Position numbers and translations under genes: made by a program. DNA of 64,000 nt from contig JAGVUA010000065.1 of NCBI GenBank assembly GCA_019136545.1, forward strand, positions 1 to 64,000, read 5' to 3'. Positions 37,675 to 46,947 of the stretch are shown in pieces. This DNA is from Betaproteobacteria bacterium (GTDB lineage Bacteria; Pseudomonadota; Gammaproteobacteria; Burkholderiales; Rhodocyclaceae). The notes under the pieces are model-generated. The model was given only the letters and a program-made list of their open reading frames with translations, did not search any database and was not told the DNA's origin. Each line of letters begins with the position of its first letter. The first letter of the stretch is position 1.

Positions 37675-38928
37675 TCAATCCAGCAGGGTCAGCTTCGACT
37701 TGGCAAGCGGCGGATTCTTCGAGAAATAGCGCTTGATACCGCGCAGAATGGCCTCGGCCATCTGGTCCTGGTAGCCCCCGTCCGAGAGCCGCGCCTCCTC
37801 TTCCGGATTCGAGATGAATGCCGTTTCCACCAGGATGGAGGGAATGTCCGGCGCCTTGAGCACGGCGAAGCCCGCCTGCTCCACCGTGGCCTTGTGCAGC
37901 GTGTTGATGCGCCCCAGTTCGCCGAGCACGTCCTTGCCCAGTTTCAGGCTGTCGTTGATGGTCGCCGTCTGCGACAGGTCCAGCAGGGTCCGGGCAAGAT
38001 GGGGATCCTTGACGGCCTGGCTCACGCCACCGATCAGGTCGGCGGCATTTTCCTTCTGCGCCAGCCAGCGGGCCGCGGATGACGATGCGCCGCTTTCGGA
38101 CAACACGAATACGCTGGAGCCGCGCGCCGTCGGCTTGACGAACGCATCGGCATGGACCGACACGAACAGGTCGGCGCGCACGCGCCGCGCCTTGTGCACG
38201 CGCTGCTGCAGCGGAATGAAGTAGTCGCCGTCGCGCGTCAACAGGGAGCGCATGGCGGGCTCGCCATCCATTTTCGCTTTGAGACGCCGGGCGATCGACA
38301 GGGTGACGTTCTTTTCGTAGTTGCCGCCGCGACCGACGGCCCCCGGATCTTCGCCGCCATGGCCGGGATCGATCACCACGGTGACCAGCCGCGATATTTC
38401 GGGACGATCGTCCTTGCGCGGCGACTCGGCCGGCACCGGCCGGTTTTCCTCGCTCTTCAGCAAGGCCATGAGCGGATCGGCTTCCTCGGTGGGATAGAGA
38501 TCGAGCACGAGCCGGTGCCCGTAATCGCCGATCGGCTTGAGGGTGAATACCTGCGGGTTCACTTCGCTCTTGAGCTCGATGACCAGCCGCACGACGCCCG
38601 GCCGGTTGCGGCCGGCGCGGATCAGCTTGATGTAGGGATCGCCGTCGGCGATCTTGCCCGGCAGGCTGCCCAGCACCGAGTTGAACTCGACGTCCTCGAG
38701 GTCCACCACCAGTCGGTAGGGATCCTTCACCAGCATGTGCGAAAACCGCATCGGCTGGTCGTGCTCGAGCGTAATGCGCGTGTAATCGGCGGCCGGCCAG
38801 ACGCGCACGCCCAGCACGGTCGGCATCGCCGCGGCCCGCGCCCCGCCGACCGGCGTCACCAGCAGCGTCAGGCTGGCGGCGGCGTACTTGAGGGCAGCGC
38901 GACGGGCGGAACGAAATTCGTCAGACAT
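37675..38928 (-). CDS. amiC: N-acetylmuramoyl-L-alanine amidase (AmiC type)
   Basis: The periplasmic zinc amidase splits septal peptidoglycan. From ATG 38928 it has 417 residues: a signal with adjacent arginines (RSARRAALKYAAASLTLL, resembling a Tat signal as in E. coli AmiA/AmiC), an AMIN domain (about 40-150), and a catalytic amidase_3 domain with VVIDPGHGGEDPGA, the Glu in GNYEKNVTLS and SVHADAF, which supply zinc ligands. The 5' end overlaps tsaE by 61 bp, a common coupling. No C-terminal LysM domain is present. Confidence 0.93.
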   Translation of the reverse strand: MSDEFRSARRAALKYAAASLTLLVTPVGGARAAAMPTVLGVRVWPAADYTRITLEHDQPMRFSHMLVKDPYRLVVDLEDVEFNSVLGSLPGKIADGDPYIKLIRAGRNRPGVVRLVIELKSEVNPQVFTLKPIGDYGHRLVLDLYPTEEADPLMALLKSEENRPVPAESPRKDDRPEISRLVTVVIDPGHGGEDPGAVGRGGNYEKNVTLSIARRLKAKMDGEPAMRSLLTRDGDYFIPLQQRVHKARRVRADLFVSVHADAFVKPTARGSSVFVLSESGASSSAARWLAQKENAADLIGGVSQAVKDPHLARTLLDLSQTATINDSLKLGKDVLGELGRINTLHKATVEQAGFAVLKAPDIPSILVETAFISNPEEEARLSDGGYQDQMAEAILRGIKRYFSKNPPLAKSKLTLLD

Positions 38929-39356
38929 CGCTCGCCCCGCGGGCTCGTGGCGCGAACGTCGCCGATGCGCCGCGCGCCATCGACGGCCAGACGAACGACC
39001 AGATCGGGCGCGGGCAGATAAGGCTCGGCCCGGGCCGGCCATTCGACCAGGCAGATGCCGCTGCCATCGAAATATTCGTCAAGCCCTGCATCCAGATACT
39101 CTTCCTGGTTATTGAACCTATAGAAATCAAAGTGATAGAAGTTTAATCCAGAAACAGCATGAATTTCAACCAAGGTGTAGGTGGGGCTTTTGACGGGACC
39201 GGCATCGCCCGAGGCGCGCAACAGGCCGCGCACCAGGGTCGTCTTGCCGGCGCCCAGGTCGCCATCGAGATACACGACCAGCCCCGCCGACAGGCAAGGC
39301 GCCAGCGCCGCGCCCAAGGCCAGCGTGGCGGTTTCGTCGGCCAGAATGATGTTCAT
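38868..39356 (-). CDS. tsaE: tRNA threonylcarbamoyladenosine biosynthesis ATPase TsaE
   Basis: The 162-residue P-loop ATPase works with TsaB and TsaD to form t6A37 in ANN-reading tRNAs. Walker A is GDLGAGKTTLVRGLL, followed by KSPTYTLVE and the Walker B-like ICLVEWP. The C-terminal tail, about 20 residues, has a less typical composition and reads through the amiC start. ATG 39356 begins only eight bases from the divergent queG start, a very short shared promoter region. Confidence 0.93.
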   Translation of the reverse strand: MNIILADETATLALGAALAPCLSAGLVVYLDGDLGAGKTTLVRGLLRASGDAGPVKSPTYTLVEIHAVSGLNFYHFDFYRFNNQEEYLDAGLDEYFDGSGICLVEWPARAEPYLPAPDLVVRLAVDGARRIGDVRATSPRGERCLTNFVPPVALPSSTPPPA

Positions 39357-39364
39357 AATCGCGT

Positions 39365-40450
39365 ATGGATCAAGACAATTGGCGCGCACTGGCGGCGCGC
39401 ATCAAGGACTGGGGCCGCGAACTCGGCTTCGCGGCCGTTCGCATCGTCAGCCCCGAGCTTCGGGATGCCGAGACGGGGCTGTTCGCCTGGCTGCAGGCCG
39501 GCTGCCACGGCGAGATGGATTATATGGCGCGTCATGGCGCCAAGCGCGCGCGGCCCGGGGAACTGCTGCCGGGGACGCGCGCCGTCATCATTGCGCGCAT
39601 GAACTACCTGCCGGATGCGGCGAACGCAGCAGAGAACCTCGGCGATGGCCGGCGCGCCTATATCTCGCGCTATGCGCTGGGGCGGGATTACCACAAGCTG
39701 CTGCGCGCGCGCTTGCAAACGCTGGCGGCGCGCCTGGTCGCGGAGATCGGACCGCGCGGACAGCGCGTCTTCGTCGATTCGGCGCCGGTGATGGAAGTCG
39801 AACTGGCAACGCAGGCCGGGCTCGGCTGGCGCGGCAAGCACACGCTGTTGCTCGACCGCGATGCCGGCTCGTGGTTCTTCCTCGGCGAGATTCTCACCGA
39901 CCTGCCGCTGCCGCCCGATCCTCCGGTGACGGATCACTGCGGCAGCTGCCGCGCCTGCCTCGATGCCTGCCCGACCGGCGCCCTCACCGCGCCCTACCAA
40001 CTCGACGCGCGCCGCTGCATCTCCTATCTCACCATCGAGCTCAAGGGCGCGATTCCCGAGCAACTGCGGCCGGCGATCGGCAACCGCATCTACGGCTGCG
40101 ACGACTGCCAGCTCTGCTGCCCGTGGAATCGCTTTGCGCCGCAATCGGGAGAACGGGATTGGGTGCCGCGCCACGGCTTGGACACGGCGACGCTGGTGGA
40201 ACTGTTTTCATGGTCAAAGTCAGTCTTCGCGGAGCGCCTCGCCGGCTCGGCCATCCATCGGATCGGCCACGAGCGCTGGCTGCGCAACCTGGCCGTCGCG
40301 CTGGGCAACGCGCCGACGTCGCCCGACATCGTGGCAGCGCTCGAAGCGCGCCGCGACGACGAATCCGAACTGGTCAGGGAGCACGTGCAGTGGGCGCTGG
40401 CCCGTCACCGCGCCCGGTCGGCTGACCTCCCCGCAGTTACGTCTCCGTAG
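39365..40450 (+). CDS. queG: Epoxyqueuosine reductase
   Basis: The cobalamin- and iron-sulfur-dependent enzyme makes the last step to queuosine in tRNA. 361 residues. The two [4Fe-4S] sites are CGSCRACLDACPTGAL and CDDCQLCCPWN, with a third Cys-bearing loop RRCISYLTIELKG. The C-terminal HEAT-like region with HIRIGHERWLRNLAVALGN-type sequence (here RIGHERWLRNLAVALGN) is typical. It ends one base before the convergent sulfurtransferase gene ends. Divergent partner of tsaE; pairing of two tRNA-modification genes is common. A core copy of the dispersed motif occurs at 40216. Confidence 0.95.
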   Translation: MDQDNWRALAARIKDWGRELGFAAVRIVSPELRDAETGLFAWLQAGCHGEMDYMARHGAKRARPGELLPGTRAVIIARMNYLPDAANAAENLGDGRRAYISRYALGRDYHKLLRARLQTLAARLVAEIGPRGQRVFVDSAPVMEVELATQAGLGWRGKHTLLLDRDAGSWFFLGEILTDLPLPPDPPVTDHCGSCRACLDACPTGALTAPYQLDARRCISYLTIELKGAIPEQLRPAIGNRIYGCDDCQLCCPWNRFAPQSGERDWVPRHGLDTATLVELFSWSKSVFAERLAGSAIHRIGHERWLRNLAVALGNAPTSPDIVAALEARRDDESELVREHVQWALARHRARSADLPAVTSP

Positions 40451-41293
40451 TTACGTTCCCGTAGCGATCGGCCGCGCCGGATCGGCGCACCATTCGCTCC
40501 ACGAACCGGGGTAGAGCCTGGAGCCTGCGAGGCCGGCGACCTCCATCGCCAGGATGTTGTGGCAGGCGGTGACGCCCGAACCGCATTGCTGGATCACCTC
40601 GGCGGCCTGGCGCCCGTCCAGCAGCGCCTCGAACTCGGCGCGCAGTTCATCGGCCGGCCTGAAGTAACAACCGGAATCGTCCAGGTTGTCGAAGTAGAAA
40701 CGGTTAACTGCGCCGGGAATATGGCCGCCCACCGGATCGAGCGTCTCCTGCGCGCCCGAAAAGCGCTCCGGGGCGCGGGCATCGACGATCAACATGCGCG
40801 TGCCGAGATGGGCCAGCACGAAGCCGGCATCGACCGTCAAGGCCTGCGGCCGGACCGGGAACGCCGTCGGCGCGAATACGGGCGTTTCCGTGACCAAGGC
40901 TTGCTTGGCGCGGCGCCAGCCGGGCAAGCCGCCGTCGAGCAACGCCACGTTGTCATGTCCGAGCCAGCGCAGCATCCACCAAAAGCGCGAGGCGAACACG
41001 CCGCCCTCGTTGTCGTAGGCCACCACCTGGGTGTCCGGCCCGACACCCCATGCCCCCAATCGTTGGGCAAACACGGCCGGGTCGGGCAGCGGATGGCGGC
41101 CGTTGCGGCCGTTTTTCTCGCCGGAGAGATCGCGGTCGAGATGCAGGAAGGTCGCGCCGGGAATATGGCCCTTGGCGTAGGCGTCGGCGCCATACTCGAC
41201 ATTCTGGAGATCGTGGCGACAATCGAAGATCCGCCACGCGGGATCGCCAAGGTGCGCGATCAGTTCGTCGGTGCTGACCAGAGGCTTGCTCAC
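40451..41293 (-). CDS. sseA: Sulfurtransferase, 3-mercaptopyruvate/thiosulfate type
   Basis: The 280-residue protein has two rhodanese domains; only the second has the active Cys, in QQCGSGVTACHN. The CGSGVT loop matches 3-mercaptopyruvate sulfurtransferase (SseA) rather than classic thiosulfate rhodanese (CRxGxT). VSTDELIAHLGD at the N-terminus and GHIPGA repeated in both domains are typical. GTG 41293 overlaps the stop of the STAS-like gene by three bases. Longer upstream frames overlap that gene. Confidence 0.92.
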   Translation of the reverse strand: MSKPLVSTDELIAHLGDPAWRIFDCRHDLQNVEYGADAYAKGHIPGATFLHLDRDLSGEKNGRNGRHPLPDPAVFAQRLGAWGVGPDTQVVAYDNEGGVFASRFWWMLRWLGHDNVALLDGGLPGWRRAKQALVTETPVFAPTAFPVRPQALTVDAGFVLAHLGTRMLIVDARAPERFSGAQETLDPVGGHIPGAVNRFYFDNLDDSGCYFRPADELRAEFEALLDGRQAAEVIQQCGSGVTACHNILAMEVAGLAGSRLYPGSWSEWCADPARPIATGT

Positions 41294-41646
41294 GGGGCCG
41301 TCTCCTCGGAGAGCCACGCCATGGCCTCGTCCTGGTCGTCGAACACGCGCAGGTCCGCCGACACGAACAATTGCTCCAGCCAGGCGCTCCAGGTCACCCA
41401 TTGGCTGTCGGTGATCACGGCGATGCGGCGAAAATCGCCCCCATGGCTGCGCGAGAACTTGATTTCCTCCCAAGCCATATCGACGGTGAAGCCGGCCATT
41501 TCGCGCAGGTCGAACAGCAGGTCCGGCGTTGCGCCATGGCTGACTTTGCCGAGCACCAGGTCTTCGAATTCCTTGAAATCGGCCAGCGTGAACTCGCCGA
41601 GAACGGTGATGGCGAGCAGCGACCCGCGCGCTTCGGTGGTGATCAT
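41290..41646 (-). CDS. STAS/SpoIIAA-like protein
   Basis: The 118-residue protein has a SpoIIAA/CRAL-TRIO-like alpha/beta fold pattern, with LLFDLREMAGF, and the family's C-terminal WLEQLFVSADLRVFDDQDEA. These small proteins (STAS-like, found alone in many proteobacteria) have no established function. The gene is coupled to sseA and 28 bp downstream of a DMT transporter. A core copy of the dispersed motif (41540) lies inside it. Confidence 0.75.
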   Translation of the reverse strand: MITTEARGSLLAITVLGEFTLADFKEFEDLVLGKVSHGATPDLLFDLREMAGFTVDMAWEEIKFSRSHGGDFRRIAVITDSQWVTWSAWLEQLFVSADLRVFDDQDEAMAWLSEETAP

Positions 41647-41674
41647 GTCGTGCTCCTGAATCGGGTTGGACTCA

Positions 41675-42538
41675 CTATAACTCAGCCCCGACGGCGTTGC
41701 GCGCCGAGGGCGTCCACGTCGTCGCCACGCCGGCGCCGACGATCAGGGCAATGCCCAGCCAAGCGGCAAGGGGCGGGGATTCCCGCCACAACACCACGCC
41801 GAACACGCTGGAAAACGCCACCGTGCTGTAGGCGAGACTGGCGGCGGTGAGCGTGCGGCCGCGCGTGTACGCCGCCGTCATGCACAATTGCGCGGCGACG
41901 CCGAAGACGCCGACGCCGGCCAGCAACAGCCCGCCGGTGATGTCGATGGCGTGGAACGGATGCGACAGCAGCAGCCAGGGCAGCCCGCCGACGGCCGAAA
42001 ACAGCGAGAAGTAGAACACTGTGCGCCACTCCGGCTCGCCCATGGCGCCGAGCTTCCGGACGTTGAGATAAGCCACGCTGGAGATGACGCCCGACGCCAG
42101 GCCGAGCATTCCGCCGAAAAGCTGTTGTCGTTCCATCGTCGGCTGGAGCACCAGCACCACGCCGACGAACCCCGCGGCCAACGCCGCGTACAACCTTGCC
42201 GAGGGCCGCTCGCCGACCCAAAACACCAGCAACAGGGCCAGGAAGAGCGGCGAGGTGTAATTGAGCGTGACGGCGGTGGCCAGCGGGATGAGGGTAATCG
42301 CGTAGAAGTAGGCGACCAGCGAAACGAAGCCCGCCAGGCCGCGCCAGCAATGCGTTCCGGCATGGCGCGTGGCAAGCGGCAATCCGCGCCAAGCGACGAT
42401 GGCGCCAAGAATCACGGTGGCGACAAAACCGCGATAGAACACCAGTTCCCCGGCGCTGAACCGTTCGGCGCCCAGCTTCACGCATACGCCCATGCAGGCG
42501 AACAGGAAGCTGGCGGCAATCATCCACAAGGAAGCCAT
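41675..42538 (-). CDS. DMT-family (EamA) transporter
   Basis: The 287-residue inner-membrane protein has ten hydrophobic helices in two EamA repeats: first half with GAERFSAGELVFYRGFVA and LNYTSPLFLALL, second half with AAYTRGRTLTAASLAYSTV then FSSVFGVVLW. Such carriers export or import metabolites, but the substrate cannot be told. ATG 42538 is chosen because the upstream open frame crosses a strong terminator at 42550-42579. Convergence or coupling to neighbours is weak. Confidence 0.88.
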   Translation of the reverse strand: MASLWMIAASFLFACMGVCVKLGAERFSAGELVFYRGFVATVILGAIVAWRGLPLATRHAGTHCWRGLAGFVSLVAYFYAITLIPLATAVTLNYTSPLFLALLLVFWVGERPSARLYAALAAGFVGVVLVLQPTMERQQLFGGMLGLASGVISSVAYLNVRKLGAMGEPEWRTVFYFSLFSAVGGLPWLLLSHPFHAIDITGGLLLAGVGVFGVAAQLCMTAAYTRGRTLTAASLAYSTVAFSSVFGVVLWRESPPLAAWLGIALIVGAGVATTWTPSARNAVGAEL

Positions 42539-42549
42539 GGCCCGAAAAG

Positions 42550-42579
42550 AAAAGCGCCGGCCCGACGGCCGGCGCTTTT
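42550..42579 (-). terminator. Rho-independent terminator after Rieske gene
   Basis: A perfect 13-bp stem, with left arm AAAAGCGCCGGCC (42550-42562), a 4-base loop and right arm 42567-42579. On the minus strand it continues as TTTTCTTTT, so it should end the Rieske oxygenase transcript before the transporter gene. Confidence 0.9.
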
Positions 42580-42594
42580 GCCGTTCGCCTCCGT

Positions 42595-43698
42595 CTAACC
42601 GAGGTGTTCGGCCATGACGCGCCGGTAGAACTCGTGGAAGTGCTGCATGCCGTCTTCCATCGGCGACTGGTAAGGCCCGACCTCGCTGCGCCCTTGCTTG
42701 AACAGGGCGTGGCGCCCGCGGTCCATGCGCTCGCCGATATCGTCGTCCTCGATGGCCGTTTCCATGTAGGCGGCCTGCTCGGCCTTGATGAACTCGGACT
42801 CGAACAGCGCGATGTCCTCGGGATAGTAGAACTCGACGACGTTGAGCGTCTTGTCCACGTCCTGGGGAATCAGCGTCGAGACGACCAGCACGTGCGGATA
42901 CCACTCGACCATGATGTTCGGGTAATAGGTGAGCCACACGGCGCCCTGCTTCGGCATCTCGCCGTTGTAGTAGTCGATCACGGCCTGGTGCCACTTGGCA
43001 TAGGTCGGCGAACCGGTCTTGGCCAGCGAGGTAATGCCGACTTTCTGCACCGAATACCAGTCGGCGAACTGCCAGGTCAGATCGTCACAAGTGACGAAAT
43101 TGCCGAGCCCGGGGTGATAGGGCACGACGTGGTAGTCCTCGAGATAGACCTCGATGAAGGTTTTCCAGTTGTAGTTGCACTGGTGCAGTTCGACGTGGTC
43201 GAGCTTGTAGCCGGAAAAATCGAAGTCGGCCGCCACTTTCATGCCGGCCAGATCGACAGCGGCTGAACGCGGGCCCTTGAACAACAGGCCGTTCCAGCTT
43301 TCCAGCTTGCGCTTGTTCAGGTTCAGGCAGGGATTGGCCGGAAAGTGCGGCGCACCGATCAGTTCGCCCGCCGTATCGTAGGTCCAGCGGTGAATCGGGC
43401 AAACGATGTTCTGCGCCGTGCCGGAACCCTGCAACATGATGGCCTGGCGGTGGCGGCAGACGTTGGACATCTGGTAGATGCCGTCGGGCTGGCGCACCAG
43501 GAGATGCGAGTGATCGGTCCACTCGGTCGAGCGATAGTTGTAGCGTTCCGGCACCATCAGTTCGTGACCGACGTACCCCGGTCCGGCATCGAAGATAAGC
43601 TTTTTCTCCAATTCGAAAAGCTTTTCGTCGAAATACCAATCAACGGGGAACTGAGAAACGCCAGGATCAAGCTTGGCGCGGCTCGCGATGTCGGACAT
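42595..43698 (-). CDS. Rieske non-heme iron oxygenase, alpha-subunit type
   Basis: The 367-residue protein has an N-terminal Rieske [2Fe-2S] domain with CRHRQA and CPIHRW (Cys-x-His, Cys-x2-His), and a C-terminal catalytic START-like domain with the iron ligands EDYHVVPYHPG (D-x2-H-x4-H type). Such proteins hydroxylate or demethylate aromatic or other compounds with separate electron donors; no reductase or beta subunit is nearby. ATG 43698 is preceded by GGAGG. Located upstream of, and divergent from, xseB-ispA-dxs, as in other betaproteobacteria. The substrate is unknown. Confidence 0.87.
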   Translation of the reverse strand: MSDIASRAKLDPGVSQFPVDWYFDEKLFELEKKLIFDAGPGYVGHELMVPERYNYRSTEWTDHSHLLVRQPDGIYQMSNVCRHRQAIMLQGSGTAQNIVCPIHRWTYDTAGELIGAPHFPANPCLNLNKRKLESWNGLLFKGPRSAAVDLAGMKVAADFDFSGYKLDHVELHQCNYNWKTFIEVYLEDYHVVPYHPGLGNFVTCDDLTWQFADWYSVQKVGITSLAKTGSPTYAKWHQAVIDYYNGEMPKQGAVWLTYYPNIMVEWYPHVLVVSTLIPQDVDKTLNVVEFYYPEDIALFESEFIKAEQAAYMETAIEDDDIGERMDRGRHALFKQGRSEVGPYQSPMEDGMQHFHEFYRRVMAEHLG

Positions 43699-43753
43699 GA
43701 TTCCCAACCTCCAAGATGGACCGGAAACCGGAAACAGCGGAAAGAAAAAGGAC

Positions 43754-43775
43754 AAAAGGCCCACTACTGGGCCTT
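43754..43775 (-). terminator. Hairpin in Rieske leader, possible weak terminator
   Basis: 8-bp stem AAGGCCCA (43756-43763) / TGGGCCTT (43768-43775) with a 4-base loop and four T residues at its 3' side on the minus strand. It lies between the Rieske start and its likely upstream promoter, so it may attenuate that gene's transcription. Confidence 0.4.
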
Positions 43776-43790
43776 GAGCAAGTATAGCCA

Positions 43791-43806
43791 AATTTGATCG
43801 CAAATT
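43791..43806. promoter_or_regulatory. Inverted repeat upstream of the Rieske gene
   Basis: AATTTGATCGCAAATT has perfect arms AATTTG/CAAATT around a 4-base centre, in the AT-rich gap between the Rieske gene and xseB. It looks like a regulator-binding site, but the regulator is unknown. The TTGAT within it is not an FNR site, because the second half-site is missing. Confidence 0.4.
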
Positions 43807-43861
43807 GACCCGGCAGCGCCGCTTGGAGTATCTTTTCCGCCTTTTTCAGCACTGCGACTTC

Positions 43862-44128
43862 ATGGCCAAGGCCAACCCATCGCCATCCGGCGAATCCTCT
43901 ATCGCGTCTTTCGAATCCTCGCTCAAGGAACTCGAAGCGATCGTACAGTCGATGGAAGCTGGCGAAGCGCCATTGGAAGCGGCGCTGGCCTCCTACGAGC
44001 GCGGCGTCGCGCTGGTCCGGCAGTGCCAGGAAACCTTGGCGGCGGTCGAGCGGAAATTGCAGGTGCTCGAAAACGGCACGCTGCGCGACGCGGATCTTGT
44101 CGACGGCGACGGTCCGGAGCGCCCATGA
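43862..44128 (+). CDS. xseB: Exodeoxyribonuclease VII small subunit
   Basis: The 88-residue XseB protein joins XseA to degrade single-stranded DNA. SFESSLKELEAIVQSMEAGE followed by APLEAALASYERGVALVRQC is the family core, with two helices. The stop codon overlaps the ispA start (ATGA). Order xseB-ispA-dxs is widely conserved. ATG 43862 is preferred over an upstream frame reaching 43805. Confidence 0.96.
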   Translation: MAKANPSPSGESSIASFESSLKELEAIVQSMEAGEAPLEAALASYERGVALVRQCQETLAAVERKLQVLENGTLRDADLVDGDGPERP

Positions 44129-44994
44129 CGGACTTCAGCGGATGGATGGCGGCCATCCAGGCACGAACCGAGTCGGCGCTGGCGCGGTTTCTGCCATCGG
44201 CCGACATGGCCCCGACGCGATTGCACGAGGCCATGCGGTACTCGGTGCTCGGCGGCGGCAAGCGCGTGCGGCCGTTGTTATGCCATGCCGCGGGAGAGAT
44301 CTTTGGCCTCGCACCGGACGATCTCGATGCCCCCGCCTGCGCGGCCGAGCTGATCCACGCCTATTCGCTCGTCCATGACGATCTTCCGTGCATGGACGAC
44401 GACGTGCTGCGCCGTGGCAAACCGACCTGCCACGTCGAGTTCGACGAAGCCACCGCGCTGCTGGTCGGCGATGCCTTGCAGACACTCGCCTTCCAGGTGC
44501 TGGCGGAACATGGCGGCACGCCGCCGATGCTGGCGCTGCTTGCCCATGCCGCCGGCTCGCGCGGCATGGCCGGCGGCCAGGCCATCGATCTCGGCGCCGT
44601 GGGCAAGACCTTGTCGGTCGAAGAACTCGAGTTCATGCACATCCACAAGACCGGCGCCTTGATTCGCGCCGCGGTGCTGCTCGGCGCGCATGCCGGCGGC
44701 GCCGATGGCGACGCGCGCGCGGATCTCGCGCGGTTTGCCGGCCGCGCCGGACTGTTGTTTCAAGTGGTGGACGACATCCTGGACGCCGAAGCCAGCACCG
44801 CGACGCTCGGCAAGACCGCCGGCAAGGACGCCGTGCAGAACAAGCCGACTTATGTCAGCCTGCTCGGCATTGCCGAAGCCAAGCGGAAAGCCGCGGAGCT
44901 GCGCGCCGAGGCGAAGCAAGCGCTCGAGCGTTTCGGCGCACGCGGCGCACGCCTGAGCGACTTGACCGACTACATCGCCGAACGCAGTTTCTGA
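44125..44994 (+). CDS. ispA: Farnesyl diphosphate synthase
   Basis: The 289-residue prenyl-transferase makes farnesyl diphosphate from DMAPP and IPP. First Asp-rich motif is [15 protein letters not shown], second is [11 protein letters not shown], and [10 protein letters not shown] binds diphosphate. Its stop overlaps the dxs start. Together with dxs and ispH elsewhere in the window, it gives part of the isoprenoid supply for quinones and undecaprenyl carrier. Confidence 0.97.
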   Translation: MTDFSGWMAAIQARTESALARFLPSADMAPTRLHEAMRYSVLGGGKRVRPLLCHAAGEIFGLAPDDLDAPACAAELIHAYSLVHDDLPCMDDDVLRRGKPTCHVEFDEATALLVGDALQTLAFQVLAEHGGTPPMLALLAHAAGSRGMAGGQAIDLGAVGKTLSVEELEFMHIHKTGALIRAAVLLGAHAGGADGDARADLARFAGRAGLLFQVVDDILDAEASTATLGKTAGKDAVQNKPTYVSLLGIAEAKRKAAELRAEAKQALERFGARGARLSDLTDYIAERSF

Positions 44995-46853
44995 TGACCT
45001 ATCCCCTGCTTGAAGCCATCGACGATCCCGCCGACCTGCGCGCGCTGCCGCGCGAGTCGCTCAATGCGTTGGCGCAGGAGTTGCGCGCCTTTCTGATCGA
45101 GTCCGTGTCCAAGACGGGAGGGCACCTTTCCTCCAATCTCGGCACGGTGGAACTGACCATCGCGCTGCACTATGTATTCAACACGCCGGAGGACCGCCTG
45201 GTCTGGGATGTCGGCCACCAGACTTACGGCCACAAGGTGCTGACCGGCCGCCGCGCCGGCATGGCGAAGCTGCGCATGAAAGACGGCATCGGCGGCTTTC
45301 CACGGCGGTCCGAGAGCGTCTACGACACGTTCGGCGTCGGCCATTCGTCGACCTCGATCTCGGCCGCGCTCGGCATGGCGATCGCCGCGCGCCAGCAACG
45401 CGAGCAAGGCGGCCTGGACCGGCGCGTCGTCGCCATCATCGGCGACGGCGCCATGTCGGCCGGACAGGCCTTCGAGGCCCTCAACAACGCGGGCGTCGCG
45501 GATGCCAACCTGCTGGTGATCCTCAACGACAACGACATGTCGATCTCGCCGCCGGTGGGCGCCCTCAACAAGTACCTGGCGAGGTTGCTTTCCGGCCGCA
45601 CGTTCAACGCTGCCCGCCGCGCCGGCGAAAAGGTGCTGTCGGTGTCGCCATCGTTGCTGGAATTGGCCAAGCGCGCCGAGGAGCATTTGAAGGGCATGTT
45701 CGTGCCCGGAACGCTGTTCGAGGAATTCGGTTTCAATTACATCGGCCCGATCGACGGCCACGATCTCGAAGCCCTGATTCCGACCCTGGAAAATCTGCGC
45801 CAGCTGAAAGGCCCGCAGTTCCTGCACGTCATCACCAAGAAAGGGCAAGGCTACAAACTGGCGGAGTCGGACCCGGTGCTGTACCACGGCGTCTCGAAAT
45901 TCGACAGCGCCAACGGCATCGACTCCGGCAAGGGCGGCGGCAAGCTCACCTATACCCAGATCTTCGGCGACTGGCTGTGCGACATGGCGAAGGCGGACGA
46001 GCGGCTGGTCGGCATCACGCCGGCAATGCGGGAAGGGTCCGGGCTGGTGCGCTTCGCCGAGGAATTCCCGGCGCGCTACCACGACGTCGGCATCGCCGAG
46101 CAGCATGCCCTGACCTTCGCCGCCGGTCTGGCCTGCGAGGGCATGAAGCCGGTGGTGGCCATCTATTCGACGTTCCTGCAGCGCGCCTATGACCAGTTGA
46201 TCCACGACGTCGCCCTGCAGAACCTGCCTGTCATGCTGGCGATCGATCGCGGCGGCCTGGTCGGCGCCGACGGCGCCACCCATCAGGGCGCCTTCGATCT
46301 CTCCTATCTGACCTGCGTGCCGAACATGGTGGTCATGGTGCCGGCGGACGAGAACGAATGCCGGCTGATGTTGACCACGGCCTTCCGCATCGACGGTCCC
46401 AGCGCGGTGCGCTATCCGCGCGGCAGCGGTCCCGGCGTATCGCCATCGCTGACTTTGGCGACGCTGCCGGTCGGCAAGGGCGAAATCCGCCGGCAAGGGA
46501 AACGCATCGCGATCCTCGCCTTCGGCACGCTGCTCTCGGCGGCGCTGGAAGCCGCCGACACGCTGGATGCCACGGTCGCCAACATGCGCTTCGTCAAGCC
46601 GCTCGACCGCGATCTGGTCGTGCAACTCGCCAATACGCACGACGTATTGGTCACGCTCGAAGAAAACGCTGTGATCGGCGGCGCCGGCGCGGAAGTCGCA
46701 CGCGCGCTGGAAACGCTGGCGCTCAAGACGCCCTTGCTGCGGCTCGGCCTGCCCGACCATTTCATCGAGCATGGCGACCAGGCGCAGATGCTGGCGGAAC
46801 TCGGGTTGGACGCCGCGGGTATCATTCGCCAAGTGCAAGCCTTTATTAGTTGA
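44994..46853 (+). CDS. dxs: 1-deoxy-D-xylulose-5-phosphate synthase
   Basis: The 619-residue thiamine-diphosphate enzyme is the first of the MEP pathway. Diagnostic segments are [52 protein letters not shown] (thiamine site), [17 protein letters not shown] and [10 protein letters not shown]. Start at ATG 44994 overlaps the ispA stop; an in-frame extension within ispA is not real. A core copy of the dispersed motif occurs at 46449. Confidence 0.98.
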   Translation: MTYPLLEAIDDPADLRALPRESLNALAQELRAFLIESVSKTGGHLSSNLGTVELTIALHYVFNTPEDRLVWDVGHQTYGHKVLTGRRAGMAKLRMKDGIGGFPRRSESVYDTFGVGHSSTSISAALGMAIAARQQREQGGLDRRVVAIIGDGAMSAGQAFEALNNAGVADANLLVILNDNDMSISPPVGALNKYLARLLSGRTFNAARRAGEKVLSVSPSLLELAKRAEEHLKGMFVPGTLFEEFGFNYIGPIDGHDLEALIPTLENLRQLKGPQFLHVITKKGQGYKLAESDPVLYHGVSKFDSANGIDSGKGGGKLTYTQIFGDWLCDMAKADERLVGITPAMREGSGLVRFAEEFPARYHDVGIAEQHALTFAAGLACEGMKPVVAIYSTFLQRAYDQLIHDVALQNLPVMLAIDRGGLVGADGATHQGAFDLSYLTCVPNMVVMVPADENECRLMLTTAFRIDGPSAVRYPRGSGPGVSPSLTLATLPVGKGEIRRQGKRIAILAFGTLLSAALEAADTLDATVANMRFVKPLDRDLVVQLANTHDVLVTLEENAVIGGAGAEVARALETLALKTPLLRLGLPDHFIEHGDQAQMLAELGLDAAGIIRQVQAFIS

Positions 46854-46878
46854 GTATTTTTATCGGGAATGCTATTCT
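46850..46878 (+). promoter_or_regulatory. Sigma-70 promoter upstream of folE2
   Basis: TTGAGT (46850-46855) and TATTCT (46873-46878) are separated by 17 bases, a good -35/-10 pair. The -35 overlaps the dxs stop region. RNA would start near 46885, about 63 nt before the folE2 ATG, so folE2 can be expressed apart from dxs. Confidence 0.65.
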
Positions 46879-46947
46879 CGGGCCAGAATCAATGACTCGG
46901 TAGCCGAAGCGAGCCGCCGCGCACCCCCACCCCGAAAGAGCGTTCTT

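Noticed and set aside
43791..43806. FNR box in the Rieske leader.
   Set aside because: TTGAT is present but the second half-site ATCAA is missing at the right spacing; the repeat is AATTTG-CAAATT instead.
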